Source of the DNA: Syntrophaceae bacterium UBA4059
GTDB lineage: Bacteria > Desulfobacterota > Syntrophia > Syntrophales > Smithellaceae
Assembly: GCA_002382045.1 (NCBI GenBank)
Contig: DFZJ01000192.1
Location: 1 to 17,247, forward strand
Direction of reading: 5' to 3'
DNA length: 17,247 bases
Shown here: one piece after another, positions 7,535-15,592 of the stretch
Layout of the letters: each line of letters opens with the position of its first letter
Position numbering within the stretch: the stretch's first letter is position 1
Translations under genes and position numbers: made by a program
The notes under the pieces: generated by a model
What the model saw: the letters and a program-made list of their open reading frames with translations, nothing else
Databases searched by the model: none
Told to the model about the DNA's origin: nothing

Positions 7535-7559
7535 AGCAATCAAACAGGTTTTGCTTTTT
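7535..7559 (+). terminator. Weak candidate terminator after mltG
   Basis: AGCAA (7535-7539) can pair with TTGCT (7551-7555) across an 11-base loop, and the T run continues to 7559. It lies 12 bases past the mltG stop, a sensible place, but the 5-base AT-rich stem is too weak for confidence. Confidence 0.25.
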
Positions 7560-7748
7560 AAACAATTAATTTCATTAATTATTTATTATTATTCCCGTCT
7601 GTTTTCCCGTGTTATCTTTTCCAAATCAATGTGCTTCCCAGACTGACTGAAATTTTTTTCAATCAGATCGGTTATGCCAATTTTTTGACATTTCCTGTTT
7701 TCTTAGTGATTTTAAGTTATTTGATTAGAAAAAAGATGCATTTTTTTC

Positions 7749-7777
7749 TTGACAAAGCACTTTTCCCTCTCTATAGT
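7749..7777 (+). promoter_or_regulatory. Sigma-70 promoter of the dcw cluster
   Basis: A consensus -35 box TTGACA (7749-7754) is followed by exactly 17 bases and a TATAGT -10 box (7772-7777), one mismatch from consensus. A T run precedes the -35 box. Transcription would start near 7784, about 37 bases before the mraZ GTG. This is the best promoter in the window and probably drives mraZ through at least ftsW. Confidence 0.85.
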
Positions 7778-7784
7778 CAGCCAC

Positions 7785-7809
7785 GTGGAGGAAAGTGGAT
7801 GAATGTGGA
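7785..7809 (+). promoter_or_regulatory. mraZ operator: MraZ-type operator: three GTGGA repeats at 10-base spacing
   Basis: GTGGA occurs at 7785-7789, 7795-7799 and 7805-7809, an exact 10-base period with 5-base spacers. E. coli MraZ binds TGGGN repeats with 5-base spacers near its own promoter, so the geometry is the same although the core differs by one base. The first repeat lies at the predicted transcription start, and the third runs into the mraZ ribosome binding site (GGAGGA 7807-7812). Binding would be expected to repress the cluster. The repeats are seen directly; MraZ binding is inferred. Confidence 0.75.
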
Positions 7810-7820
7810 GGAAATTTTAA

Positions 7821-8267
7821 GTGTCTAGATTCAGTGGCCAATTTCATCATGCTATCGACGAAAAGGGAAGAATCATTTTCCCGTCGAAGTTCCGCGAGAT
7901 TTTTGCGCAAGAGCATGACGGCCACATGGTCATCACGAAAGGGGACGGGTGTCTCAGGGTTTTCCCTTTCAATGAATGGCTTATCCTCGAAGAAAAAATA
8001 TCACATCAATCCATTTTACGCAAGGAAGTCCGAGCGTTTCAGCGGTTTTTCATGTCCGGCGCTGTGGATTGCAACCTTGATGCTCAGGGCCGTGTGCTGA
8101 TTCCCCCTGCGTTACGCGAATATGCCAATCTCGAAAAAGATATTGTTCTGGCCGGTATGATCAAAGACATCGAAATTTGGTCAAAGGAACGGTTTGATGA
8201 GGAAATGAAAAAAGTCGCCGCCGACGTTGACACGTTCAGTGCTTACATCGCTGATTTGGGTATCTGA
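7821..8267 (+). CDS. mraZ: Transcriptional regulator MraZ
   Basis: MraZ is a SpoVT/AbrB-fold DNA-binding protein that forms ring-shaped oligomers and represses its own dcw operon. The 148-residue product has the two tandem half-domains, each marked by the DxxGR motif: DEKGRIIFPSKF (13-24) and DAQGRVLIPPALR (87-99). The N-terminus SRFSGQFHHAID is standard. The start is GTG 7821, with GGAGGA 8 bases upstream. It is the first gene of the cluster and its stop overlaps the rsmH start by one base. The operator just upstream suggests autoregulation. Confidence 0.96.
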   Translation: MSRFSGQFHHAIDEKGRIIFPSKFREIFAQEHDGHMVITKGDGCLRVFPFNEWLILEEKISHQSILRKEVRAFQRFFMSGAVDCNLDAQGRVLIPPALREYANLEKDIVLAGMIKDIEIWSKERFDEEMKKVAADVDTFSAYIADLGI

Positions 8268-9205
8268 TGATGTGCGCCGATTTCTCTCACGAGCCGGTGA
8301 TGCGGGAGGAAGTGCTGTCGTGGCTGGCGGTAAATAAAATCGGCGTCTTCGTCGACGGTACGATCGGTGGCGCGGGTCATGCCCGAGCAATTTTGGAACA
8401 GACCGAGGCCAGACTGATCGGAATAGATTGCGATGCGGACGCGCTTGCGGCATCCCGTGAGAGACTGGCGCCATTTGGATCGCGCGTCGTCCTGGTCAAG
8501 GCAAACTTTGCCGATCTGAGGCAGGTGCTGGAAGCATTGCATATTGAAAAAGTTGATGGCGTGCTCCTGGATTTAGGCGTTTCTTCCCATCAACTGGATA
8601 CGGCGCGCCGAGGATTCAGTTTCAGTCAGTCAGCGCCGCTGGATATGCGAATGGATCAGGATTTGAAGCTTTGCGCTTATGATATTGTCAACCATTTCGC
8701 GCCAACTGAGCTGGAAAAGATTATCAGGTTATACGGGGAAGAAAGAATGGCTGCAAGGATCACCAGAGCGATCTTGCGAAAAAGACAGACCGCGCCGATT
8801 GAAACAACGGCGGCGCTGGCAGGTCTTGTCGCTTCCGTCATGCCGGAGGGCATGAAGCATCAAAAGATTCATCCCGCCACGCGAACTTTTCAGGCGCTCA
8901 GAATAGCCGTTAATCACGAGCTCGATTCCATCGTTCCGGGAATAGAAGGCGCCATAGGCGCGCTTTCGGAAGGCGGACGCATCGGCGTAATTTCCTTTCA
9001 TTCGCTCGAAGACCGCATCGTTAAAAATACCTTTCGTGATCTGGCAGCGACCTGCGTTTGCCCGAAAGACATCCCTTACTGCGTTTGTCACAAGCAGGCT
9101 GTTGTAAAAGTTTTAACACGCAAAGCGGTGGCGCCCTCCACTTTCGAAACCCTGCAAAACCCTCGGGCCCGCAGCGCGAAGTTGCGCGTGGCAGAAAGGA
9201 TTTAA
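8267..9205 (+). CDS. rsmH: 16S rRNA m4C1402 methyltransferase RsmH (MraW)
   Basis: RsmH N4-methylates C1402 of 16S rRNA using S-adenosylmethionine. The 312-residue protein is of normal length and shows HEPVMREEVLSWL at the N-terminus, the SAM-binding loop DGTIGGAGHARAIL (30-43), LLDLGVSSHQLD (100-111), FSFSQSAPLDMRMD, HPATRTFQALRIAVNHEL (202-219) and ISFHSLEDRIVK (242-253). The CxC pairs near 263-274 are common in the family. Start ATG 8267 overlaps the mraZ TGA by one base (TGATG), implying translational coupling; a second ATG follows at 8270. Confidence 0.97.
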   Translation: MMCADFSHEPVMREEVLSWLAVNKIGVFVDGTIGGAGHARAILEQTEARLIGIDCDADALAASRERLAPFGSRVVLVKANFADLRQVLEALHIEKVDGVLLDLGVSSHQLDTARRGFSFSQSAPLDMRMDQDLKLCAYDIVNHFAPTELEKIIRLYGEERMAARITRAILRKRQTAPIETTAALAGLVASVMPEGMKHQKIHPATRTFQALRIAVNHELDSIVPGIEGAIGALSEGGRIGVISFHSLEDRIVKNTFRDLAATCVCPKDIPYCVCHKQAVVKVLTRKAVAPSTFETLQNPRARSAKLRVAERI

Positions 9206-9206
9206 A

Positions 9207-9554
9207 ATGGAGCAGACGCTGGGAACCCAGCCCCTTGTCCGGAACAGGCCCGTCAAAGAACCTGCCGCCGCTACTTTCGGTGTCAAGTATCCGACATTTA
9301 TCGTGGTGGCGCTGGTCCTGATGTTTGTCGCGCTGATTTATGTCGGTTCGCACATCCGCATGACCCAGATGGAGTATGAGATTGCCGCAGCACTTTCCGC
9401 CAAAGAAAATTTACTGGAAGAACAAAAGAGACTGAAACTGGAATTAGCAATGCTCAAAGCACCGCAGAGAATTGAAGATATCGCCAGGAATAAACTGCAA
9501 ATGTCTTATCCCGCTGCGGAGCAGGTGATTGTCTTAAAACAAACGGGGAAGTGA
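9207..9554 (+). CDS. ftsL: Cell division protein FtsL
   Basis: A 115-residue bitopic membrane protein in the FtsL position between rsmH and ftsI. It has a short cytoplasmic N-terminus (1-28), a single membrane helix (about 29-48), then a periplasmic coiled-coil segment rich in Glu, Leu and Lys (about 52-85), and the conserved short end PQRIEDIARNKLQM (86-99). FtsL joins the divisome FtsQLB complex and helps activate FtsWI. The call rests on topology, the C-terminal motif and gene order, because FtsL sequence is poorly conserved. AAGGA lies just before ATG 9207; only one base separates it from rsmH. Confidence 0.9.
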   Translation: MEQTLGTQPLVRNRPVKEPAAATFGVKYPTFIVVALVLMFVALIYVGSHIRMTQMEYEIAAALSAKENLLEEQKRLKLELAMLKAPQRIEDIARNKLQMSYPAAEQVIVLKQTGK

Positions 9555-9556
9555 GT

Positions 9557-11539
9557 ATGGCGGCAGACTCAAAAAAATGGCTGAAGTTCCGGCTGGCCAG
9601 CATTCTGGCGATTTTTTTGATTTTGTTTATTGCGTTATTGTCCCGCGCTTTTCAATTACAGGTCTTGTCCGGTGAAAAATTAAAAAAGCTGGCGGTCCGG
9701 CAGCATATTACCACGTTGCCCATTCAGTCTGAAAGAGGCATGATTTACGACCGTAACGGCGAAAAACTGGCCATGTCGGTATTGGCGGATTCCGTGTGCG
9801 CCGATCCCACCCGGATTAACGATCAGGTGAAGGTGTCCCGTCAGGTGGCGGCCATTCTGAATCTCGATTACGCCACTGTTTTTAAAAGAATTTCCGAACC
9901 GAAGAGCTTCTGCTGGCTGGCCAGAAAGATTTCTCAGCAACAGGCGGCGCAAGTGGAAGCGGCGGATATTGAAGGTGTCTTTCTGATTAAGGAACCGAAA
10001 CGGTTTTATCCGAACGGACAACTGGCCGCTCACTTGATCGGTTTTTCCGGTTTTGATGCGGAGGGTTTGGAAGGACTGGAAAAGAAATATGATCAATATT
10101 TAAAAGGAAAGCCTGAAAAACTGACCTGGGCCCGGGATGCCAAAGGGAAGAAACTCTTTCTGCATGTTGAACATGATGTCTCACCCAAAAGCGGGGGCAC
10201 CAATCTGGTTTTGACCATCGACAGCCGCATCCAGTATCTGGTGGAAACGCATCTGAAAGAAGCGGTGCTGGATAAAGGCGCAAAAGGCGGTGTCGCGATT
10301 GTCATGGATCCCAAAACGGGCGAGATTCTGGCGCTGGCCAATGAGAAAGGATTTAATCCCAACAATATCAAAGGGCTGACAGCGGAGTCCTGGAAAAACC
10401 GTGCGATCACCGATTCCTTTGATCCCGGGTCAACCTTCAAACCTTTTCTGGTCGCCGCCGCCCTGGAGGAAAAAGTTGTCAAAGAATCGGATCGTTTTTA
10501 TTGTGAGAATGGCAACTATAAAATTGCCAACCGGGTGATTCGTGAGGCCAACGGGAAGCGTCACGGCTACTTGCCGGTGCGTGATATTCTGAAATACTCC
10601 AGCAATATCGGCTCCGCGAAAATCGCGGAAAAACTCGGCCGGGAAAAATTCTATTCCTATATTAAAAATTTCGGGTTTGGTTCGAGAACAGGAATTGATT
10701 TGTCCGGCGAGGCTGCCGGAGTTTTAATGCCCGTTAAGCGTTGGACCAAGGTGGACACGGCCAACATCGGTTTTGGTCAGGGCATTTCGGTTACCGCCAT
10801 TCAACTCATGACCGCCATGTCGGCCGTCGCCAATGGCGGGGTATTGATGAAGCCTTACATTGTGCGCGGGCTCACGGACAAAAATAACAACCCGATTAAA
10901 ATGTATGCTCCGGAAACCGTGCGCCGTGTCGTGTCACAGGAAACGGCAAAACGTTTGACGGCCATGTTGACGGAAGTCGTCGGGGCCGAAGATGGCACCG
11001 GTAAAAGAGCCCATATTACGAATGTTGCCGTTGCCGGTAAAACCGGGACCGCGCAGAAATTTGATTTTGCCCGCGGCGCTTATTCATCGGAAAGAGTGCG
11101 CACTTCCTTTATTGGATTTTTCCCCTCCGATAACCCGCAGGTGGCCATTCTCGTCATGCTGGATGAGCCGCAGCGCGACAAGTGGGGCGGTGTGGCCGCC
11201 GCGCCGGTTTTTAAAAATATCGGCGAACAGATTCTCAACTGTTTTAAGACGAACATCCGGGAAACCCCGGTATTTGAACCGCTGCAGCCAAACAATCTGC
11301 AATGGGTTGAGGCGGACAAGTCGCTGGCCGAGAGCATCACAGCAGCGGGAATGGATGACGACGCCAGCATGCCGGACTTTGCAGGGCTGACCATTCGGGA
11401 AGCATTGAAGCGGGCAAAATCCCGATCGATTGAACTGCAGGTGTCAGGCAATGGCTGGGCAGTGAGCCAGGCGCCCTCACCGGGTTCGGTTATCGGTGAT
11501 GATCGTGTGTGTAAAATCGTATTCGAGATGAAAAACTGA
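9557..11539 (+). CDS. ftsI: FtsI/PBP3 septal transpeptidase with C-terminal PASTA domain
   Basis: A class B penicillin-binding protein that cross-links septal peptidoglycan with FtsW. Using ATG 9557 it has 660 residues: a membrane anchor (about 12-30), a dimerisation/pedestal domain starting with ERGMIYDRNG (59-68), and the transpeptidase domain. Active-site motifs are STFK (Ser292 nucleophile, Lys295), SSN (348-350) and KTGT (495-498). A single PASTA domain occupies about 606-658 (MPDFAGLTIREALKRA onwards); E. coli FtsI lacks one, while B. subtilis SpoVD and many deltaproteobacterial FtsI proteins have it. The ATG is chosen because GGGGAAG lies 5 bases before it; GTG 9551, which overlaps the ftsL stop, is the alternative. 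murE-murF follows directly. Confidence 0.96.
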   Translation: MAADSKKWLKFRLASILAIFLILFIALLSRAFQLQVLSGEKLKKLAVRQHITTLPIQSERGMIYDRNGEKLAMSVLADSVCADPTRINDQVKVSRQVAAILNLDYATVFKRISEPKSFCWLARKISQQQAAQVEAADIEGVFLIKEPKRFYPNGQLAAHLIGFSGFDAEGLEGLEKKYDQYLKGKPEKLTWARDAKGKKLFLHVEHDVSPKSGGTNLVLTIDSRIQYLVETHLKEAVLDKGAKGGVAIVMDPKTGEILALANEKGFNPNNIKGLTAESWKNRAITDSFDPGSTFKPFLVAAALEEKVVKESDRFYCENGNYKIANRVIREANGKRHGYLPVRDILKYSSNIGSAKIAEKLGREKFYSYIKNFGFGSRTGIDLSGEAAGVLMPVKRWTKVDTANIGFGQGISVTAIQLMTAMSAVANGGVLMKPYIVRGLTDKNNNPIKMYAPETVRRVVSQETAKRLTAMLTEVVGAEDGTGKRAHITNVAVAGKTGTAQKFDFARGAYSSERVRTSFIGFFPSDNPQVAILVMLDEPQRDKWGGVAAAPVFKNIGEQILNCFKTNIRETPVFEPLQPNNLQWVEADKSLAESITAAGMDDDASMPDFAGLTIREALKRAKSRSIELQVSGNGWAVSQAPSPGSVIGDDRVCKIVFEMKN

Positions 11540-11545
11540 GGCGTG

Positions 11546-14509
11546 ATGGAACTGCGGCAATTACTCAATGGAATAGAAACAATCGCGGACAAAACTTTGT
11601 TTTGTGGCGATGTCTCATCCGTCTGCTATGCCGCGGATCAATGCAAACCGGACTCGCTGTTTGTCGCAATTCCAGGATTGGTCCATGACGGCCACGATTT
11701 TATCGGTCGGGCCCTTGAACGGGGAGCGCGTTTCATTGTCCATCAGAAAAATATCAGCGTTCCGGACGGCATCATCGCCATCCCGGTGTCCGACAGCCGC
11801 CGCGCGCTGGGGATGCTCGCGAAAAACTTTTTCGGAGATCCGTCTTCCGGGCTGACGCTCATCGGCATTACGGGAACCAGCGGGAAGACCACCATCTCCT
11901 ATCTGCTGGAATCGATTTTGACGATCGCCGGTTTTCGCTGCGGTGTTTTGGGAACGGTGAATTACCGTTACGGCGGCAAGGCCATTCCCGCGCCGAACAC
12001 CACGCCGGAATCTTTTGAGATGCAAAAAATTATGAGCGAGATGGCCAGCGCCGGCGTGACGCATGTCATCGCCGAAGTATCGTCGCATGCGCTGGATTTA
12101 AGAAGAGTTGATGATTGCGACTTTGATCTGGGCGTTTTCACCAATCTCAGTCCCGAACATCTGGATTACCATAAAGATATGGAAGACTATTTCCGGGCTA
12201 AAAAAAGATTTTTCACCGAGATCTTGCCGCAAAGCAAAAAAAAGCAACCGCAAAAAGCCGTCATCAATACGGACGATCCTTGGGGGCAAAGGCTTTGTGA
12301 CGAAATCCGGATTCCCGTTTTGTCTTATGGACTGGAAAAGATCGGCGGTGTGACCGCTTGCGGCGAGGCCATCACGCTTTCGGGTATCCGGGCCGATATT
12401 GTCCTGGCCGGGAAAAAACTGACCGCAGATTCCGGACTGATCGGCAGATTCAATCTGTCCAACATTCTGGCCGCCTCCGCCACTGCGTCTGTTCTGGGCG
12501 TGGCCCCGCAGGCGATTGCAGCGGGGATTAAAAATTTATCCTCGGTTCCGGGGCGTCTGGAAAAGGTGGAAACCTCTACCGGCATTCATGTTTTTGTTGA
12601 TTACGCCCACAAGCCGGATGCCTTGAAACAGGTGCTGATCAATTTAGATCAATTAAAGCAAAAAAGAATATTGACTGTTTTCGGCTGCGGGGGTAATCGG
12701 GATCGCGCCAAGAGACCGCTGATGGGCGAAACGGCAACACAATACAGCGATTTGACGATTGTTACGTCCGACAATCCGCGTAAGGAAGAGCCGGATGCGA
12801 TTATTGGTGAGATTGTGGCGGGGATCGACCGGCAAAAAATAAGAGAAATGCCGTCTTGCCAGGTGGCATTTACGGAGGGCAGGCACGCTTACACGGTGAT
12901 TGCCGACCGGAAGACAGCTATTCATGCCGCGATTAAATTAGCCGGGGTTGAAGATATTGTTTTGATAGCGGGTAAAGGACATGAAGATTATCAGATTCTG
13001 GGAGAGCAAAAGATTCCGTTTGATGATCGTGTGATTGCGGCAGAGGCCCTGCGGGCGCGGTCTAAGGAATCTCTGGCGGTGTTTTCCGTGGCCGAGATCC
13101 TGGCCGCAACGGCTGGCCGCCTGATGGCCGGTAACAGGGAAACCAAGGTTTACGGCGTTTCCACGGATTCTCGAAAAGTATCCAGGGACAATCTTTTTAT
13201 CGCTCTTCAGGGCGAAAATTTTGACGGCCATGCCTTTGTGCAGAAAGCCGTGGACGACGGCGCGTCATGTGTCGTGGTGTCCGATGTCCGCAGAATCAAT
13301 CTCGACGCGCTCAAGGCGTGTGCCGGGATCATTGAAGTGAAGGACACGCTTCGGGCGCTGGGCGATCTGGCTCACGCGCACCGCAAACGTTTTTCCGTTC
13401 CCGTGATCGGGCTGACCGGTTCTTCAGGCAAGACGACCACCAAGGAAATGCTGTCGGGCATTTTGGAGCAGGAAAGAAAAGTTCTCAAGACGGAGGGAAA
13501 TTTAAACAATCTGATCGGATTGCCGCAAACCATTTTTCGCATGACCTCCCGGCATGAAATTGCCGTTCTGGAAATGGGAACCAATACGCGCGGCGAAATC
13601 AAAAGACTGACGCAAATTGCCGCCCCGTCCATCGGCCTCATTACCAACGTCGGACCCGCGCACCTGGCGGGATTCGGTACGGTGGAGGCTGTGCGTGAAG
13701 AAAAAGGGGATTTGTTTTTTTATATGGATCCGTCAGGCATTGCGGTTGTTAATCTTGATGACGATGCGGTGGGTCATGCGGCCAGACGATGGTCCGGCCG
13801 CCGGGTCACATTCAGTATGGGCGCGGGCGCCGATGTCAGCGTGAGCGATATCAGGAAAAACGGCGCCAGAGGCATGAGCTTTAATCTGCTTGCCTTCGGT
13901 TGTGTCCATAAGGTGGACATGAAAGTTGCCGGCCTCCACAATATCTATAATGCGATGGCTGCCGCAGCGACGGCCCTGGCCTGCGGCATCAGCGCCGATT
14001 CGATTCGGCGCGGCCTGACTGCATTCCATGCGGTCAGCGGACGCATGGAAATATTCAAGCTGCAAAACGGCGCGTATTTAATTAATGATGCCTATAATGC
14101 CAATCCCGCATCCGTGCGGGAAGCTCTGTTGACGCTGAAGGATTTAAAGAATGGGCACAACGCTTTTGTGTTTCTGGGCGATATGCTGGAATTGGGCGAC
14201 TCAGCGCCCGAGATGCATCGGCGGGTTGGGATGCTGCTCGCGACCATCGGCGTGACGGCTGCTTTTCTTCAGGGAGATTTTGCCGACGCGACAGCGGCGG
14301 GCGCGCTTGCGGGCGGACTGGCAAAAGAACAAGTTGTGTTTTTAAAAGATGATGAAGAAGCCCTGTCTTCTTTAAGAAAACAGTTACGCAAAGGCGATTG
14401 GATTTTAGTCAAAGGATCCCGCCGGATGAAGATGGACAGGATGGTTGCCCGAATCCGTGAGGATGTGGGCGATGCCGGAGCCGAAGGCAGGCAGGGAGAA
14501 GAAAAATGA
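11546..14509 (+). CDS. murE-murF: Bifunctional MurE-MurF fusion
   Basis: One 987-residue reading frame joins two cytoplasmic ligases acting in series: MurE adds meso-diaminopimelate to UDP-MurNAc-L-Ala-D-Glu, and MurF then adds D-Ala-D-Ala. The MurE half (1 to about 508) has the P-loop GITGTSGKTT (107-116), EVSSHALDLRR, the probable carbamylated Lys219 in YFRAKKRF, DYAHKPDAL and the DNPRKEEP motif (409-416) diagnostic of diaminopimelate rather than lysine. The MurF half (about 512-985) has GLTGSSGKTT (622-631), EMGTNTRGEI, TNVGPAHL, NDAYNANPASV (847-857) and KGSRRMKM (956-963). Both halves are full length, with almost no linker. GAGG 4 bases before ATG 11546 favours it over GTG 11543. mraY overlaps the end by 4 bases. 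Known fusions of this kind exist, for example in Bordetella. Confidence 0.95.
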   Translation: MELRQLLNGIETIADKTLFCGDVSSVCYAADQCKPDSLFVAIPGLVHDGHDFIGRALERGARFIVHQKNISVPDGIIAIPVSDSRRALGMLAKNFFGDPSSGLTLIGITGTSGKTTISYLLESILTIAGFRCGVLGTVNYRYGGKAIPAPNTTPESFEMQKIMSEMASAGVTHVIAEVSSHALDLRRVDDCDFDLGVFTNLSPEHLDYHKDMEDYFRAKKRFFTEILPQSKKKQPQKAVINTDDPWGQRLCDEIRIPVLSYGLEKIGGVTACGEAITLSGIRADIVLAGKKLTADSGLIGRFNLSNILAASATASVLGVAPQAIAAGIKNLSSVPGRLEKVETSTGIHVFVDYAHKPDALKQVLINLDQLKQKRILTVFGCGGNRDRAKRPLMGETATQYSDLTIVTSDNPRKEEPDAIIGEIVAGIDRQKIREMPSCQVAFTEGRHAYTVIADRKTAIHAAIKLAGVEDIVLIAGKGHEDYQILGEQKIPFDDRVIAAEALRARSKESLAVFSVAEILAATAGRLMAGNRETKVYGVSTDSRKVSRDNLFIALQGENFDGHAFVQKAVDDGASCVVVSDVRRINLDALKACAGIIEVKDTLRALGDLAHAHRKRFSVPVIGLTGSSGKTTTKEMLSGILEQERKVLKTEGNLNNLIGLPQTIFRMTSRHEIAVLEMGTNTRGEIKRLTQIAAPSIGLITNVGPAHLAGFGTVEAVREEKGDLFFYMDPSGIAVVNLDDDAVGHAARRWSGRRVTFSMGAGADVSVSDIRKNGARGMSFNLLAFGCVHKVDMKVAGLHNIYNAMAAAATALACGISADSIRRGLTAFHAVSGRMEIFKLQNGAYLINDAYNANPASVREALLTLKDLKNGHNAFVFLGDMLELGDSAPEMHRRVGMLLATIGVTAAFLQGDFADATAAGALAGGLAKEQVVFLKDDEEALSSLRKQLRKGDWILVKGSRRMKMDRMVARIREDVGDAGAEGRQGEEK
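13064..13081 (+). promoter_or_regulatory. Possible internal start of the MurF half
   Basis: At the MurE-MurF junction AAGGAA (13064-13069) lies 9 bases before an in-frame GTG (13079-13081, residue 512 of the fusion), almost exactly where a free-standing MurF would begin. It may be the remnant of a separate murF start or a working internal initiation site. The sequence match is direct; function is speculative, since such matches occur by chance. Confidence 0.3.
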
Positions 14510-15585
14510 TTTATGAGTTTTTATATCCTTTTCATACGGCATTTTCATTCTTTAACGTGTTTCGTTATATCACGTTCCGGACGATTTTTGCTTCGATTAC
14601 GGCTTTGCTGATTTGCCTGGCGCTGGGGCGCTGGCTGATTCGCACGCTGCAGGACATGCAGATTGATCAGCAGATCCGCGAAGACGGGCCCCAAACGCAT
14701 CTGGTAAAAAAGGGGACGCCCACGATGGGGGGGATCCTCATTATTTTCGCCGTCGTTATTTCCACGATCCTCTGGGCCAATCTGGCCGTGGGGTATATCT
14801 GGCTTACGTTGCTGGTAACGATCGGCTTTGGTCTGATCGGTTTTGTGGATGATTACCGGAAACTGGCCGGTAAAAGCTCCCGCGGTGTCTCCGGAAAAAC
14901 GAGGCTTGCCGCCGAGATTGTCATTGCGCTGTTTGTCGGTTTGATTTTGTATTTCAAGCCCGGATTCAATACGCAGATCACGATTCCGTTTTTCAAGACG
15001 GTTTTACCCAATATCGGCTGGGGATACATTCTGCTTTGCATTTTTATTATCGTCGGCGCGGCCAACGCCGTGAATCTGACAGACGGCCTCGACGGTCTGG
15101 CGACGGGACCCGCGATCATCTGTTTTGCCACGTATTTAATGTTTGCCTATTTTGCCGGTAACGTGAAAGTGGCCGGTTATCTGCAAATTCCGTATGTGCC
15201 CGGCGCCGGAGAGTTGTCGGTCTTCTGCGGAGCTTTGATGGGCGCGGCGCTGGGCTTCTTATGGTTTAATTCCTATCCGGCGGAAATATTCATGGGGGAT
15301 GTCGGGTCCTTGTCGATGGGCGGCGCGCTGGGCACGGTAGCCGTTATCACCAAACAGGAAATCCTGCTGGCAATTGTCGGCGGTGTGTTTGTCATGGAAA
15401 CATTTTCCGTTATTTTCCAGGTCGGCTACTTTAAGCTGACGGGCGGCAAAAGGATTTTCCGGATGGCGCCGATTCATCATCATTTTGAACTCAAGGGCTG
15501 GGCGGAGCCGAAGGTGATTGTCCGGTTCTGGATTATATCGATCCTGCTGGCGCTGGTGGCCATCATGACCTTGAAGTTGCGATAG
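14506..15585 (+). CDS. mraY: Phospho-N-acetylmuramoyl-pentapeptide transferase MraY
   Basis: MraY moves phospho-MurNAc-pentapeptide from UDP to undecaprenyl phosphate, forming lipid I at the inner membrane. The 359-residue protein has the usual polytopic profile of about ten helices. Key motifs are HLVKKGTPTMGG (65-76), FVDDYRK with Asp115 and Asp116, GAANAVNLTDGLDGLA (184-199) with Asp193 and Asp196, FMGDVGSLSMGG with Asp265, and APIHHHFELKGW (321-332). ATG 14506 overlaps the murE-murF stop (ATGA), and GGGAGAAG lies just upstream, so translation is probably coupled. Confidence 0.98.
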   Translation: MIYEFLYPFHTAFSFFNVFRYITFRTIFASITALLICLALGRWLIRTLQDMQIDQQIREDGPQTHLVKKGTPTMGGILIIFAVVISTILWANLAVGYIWLTLLVTIGFGLIGFVDDYRKLAGKSSRGVSGKTRLAAEIVIALFVGLILYFKPGFNTQITIPFFKTVLPNIGWGYILLCIFIIVGAANAVNLTDGLDGLATGPAIICFATYLMFAYFAGNVKVAGYLQIPYVPGAGELSVFCGALMGAALGFLWFNSYPAEIFMGDVGSLSMGGALGTVAVITKQEILLAIVGGVFVMETFSVIFQVGYFKLTGGKRIFRMAPIHHHFELKGWAEPKVIVRFWIISILLALVAIMTLKLR

Positions 15586-15592
15586 AGAAAGT

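Larger units (their letters stand above)
7524..7820. other. AT-rich intergenic region between mltG and mraZ
   Basis: These 297 bases contain no convincing gene. A 65-codon open frame (7631-7828) overlaps the mraZ start, is composed of low-complexity hydrophobic residues, and looks like chance. The first 200 bases are strongly AT-rich, with T and A runs upstream of the mraZ promoter that could act as an UP element or curved DNA. The last 70 bases hold the promoter and operator listed separately. Confidence 0.7.

Noticed and set aside
7631..7828. A 65-codon open frame between mltG and mraZ.
   Set aside because: It runs through the promoter, operator and mraZ start, and its composition reflects AT-rich DNA.
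9053..9091. The paired CxC motifs near the end of RsmH as a possible novel metal site.
   Set aside because: A similar CxC pair is common in this region of RsmH proteins, so it is not unusual here.
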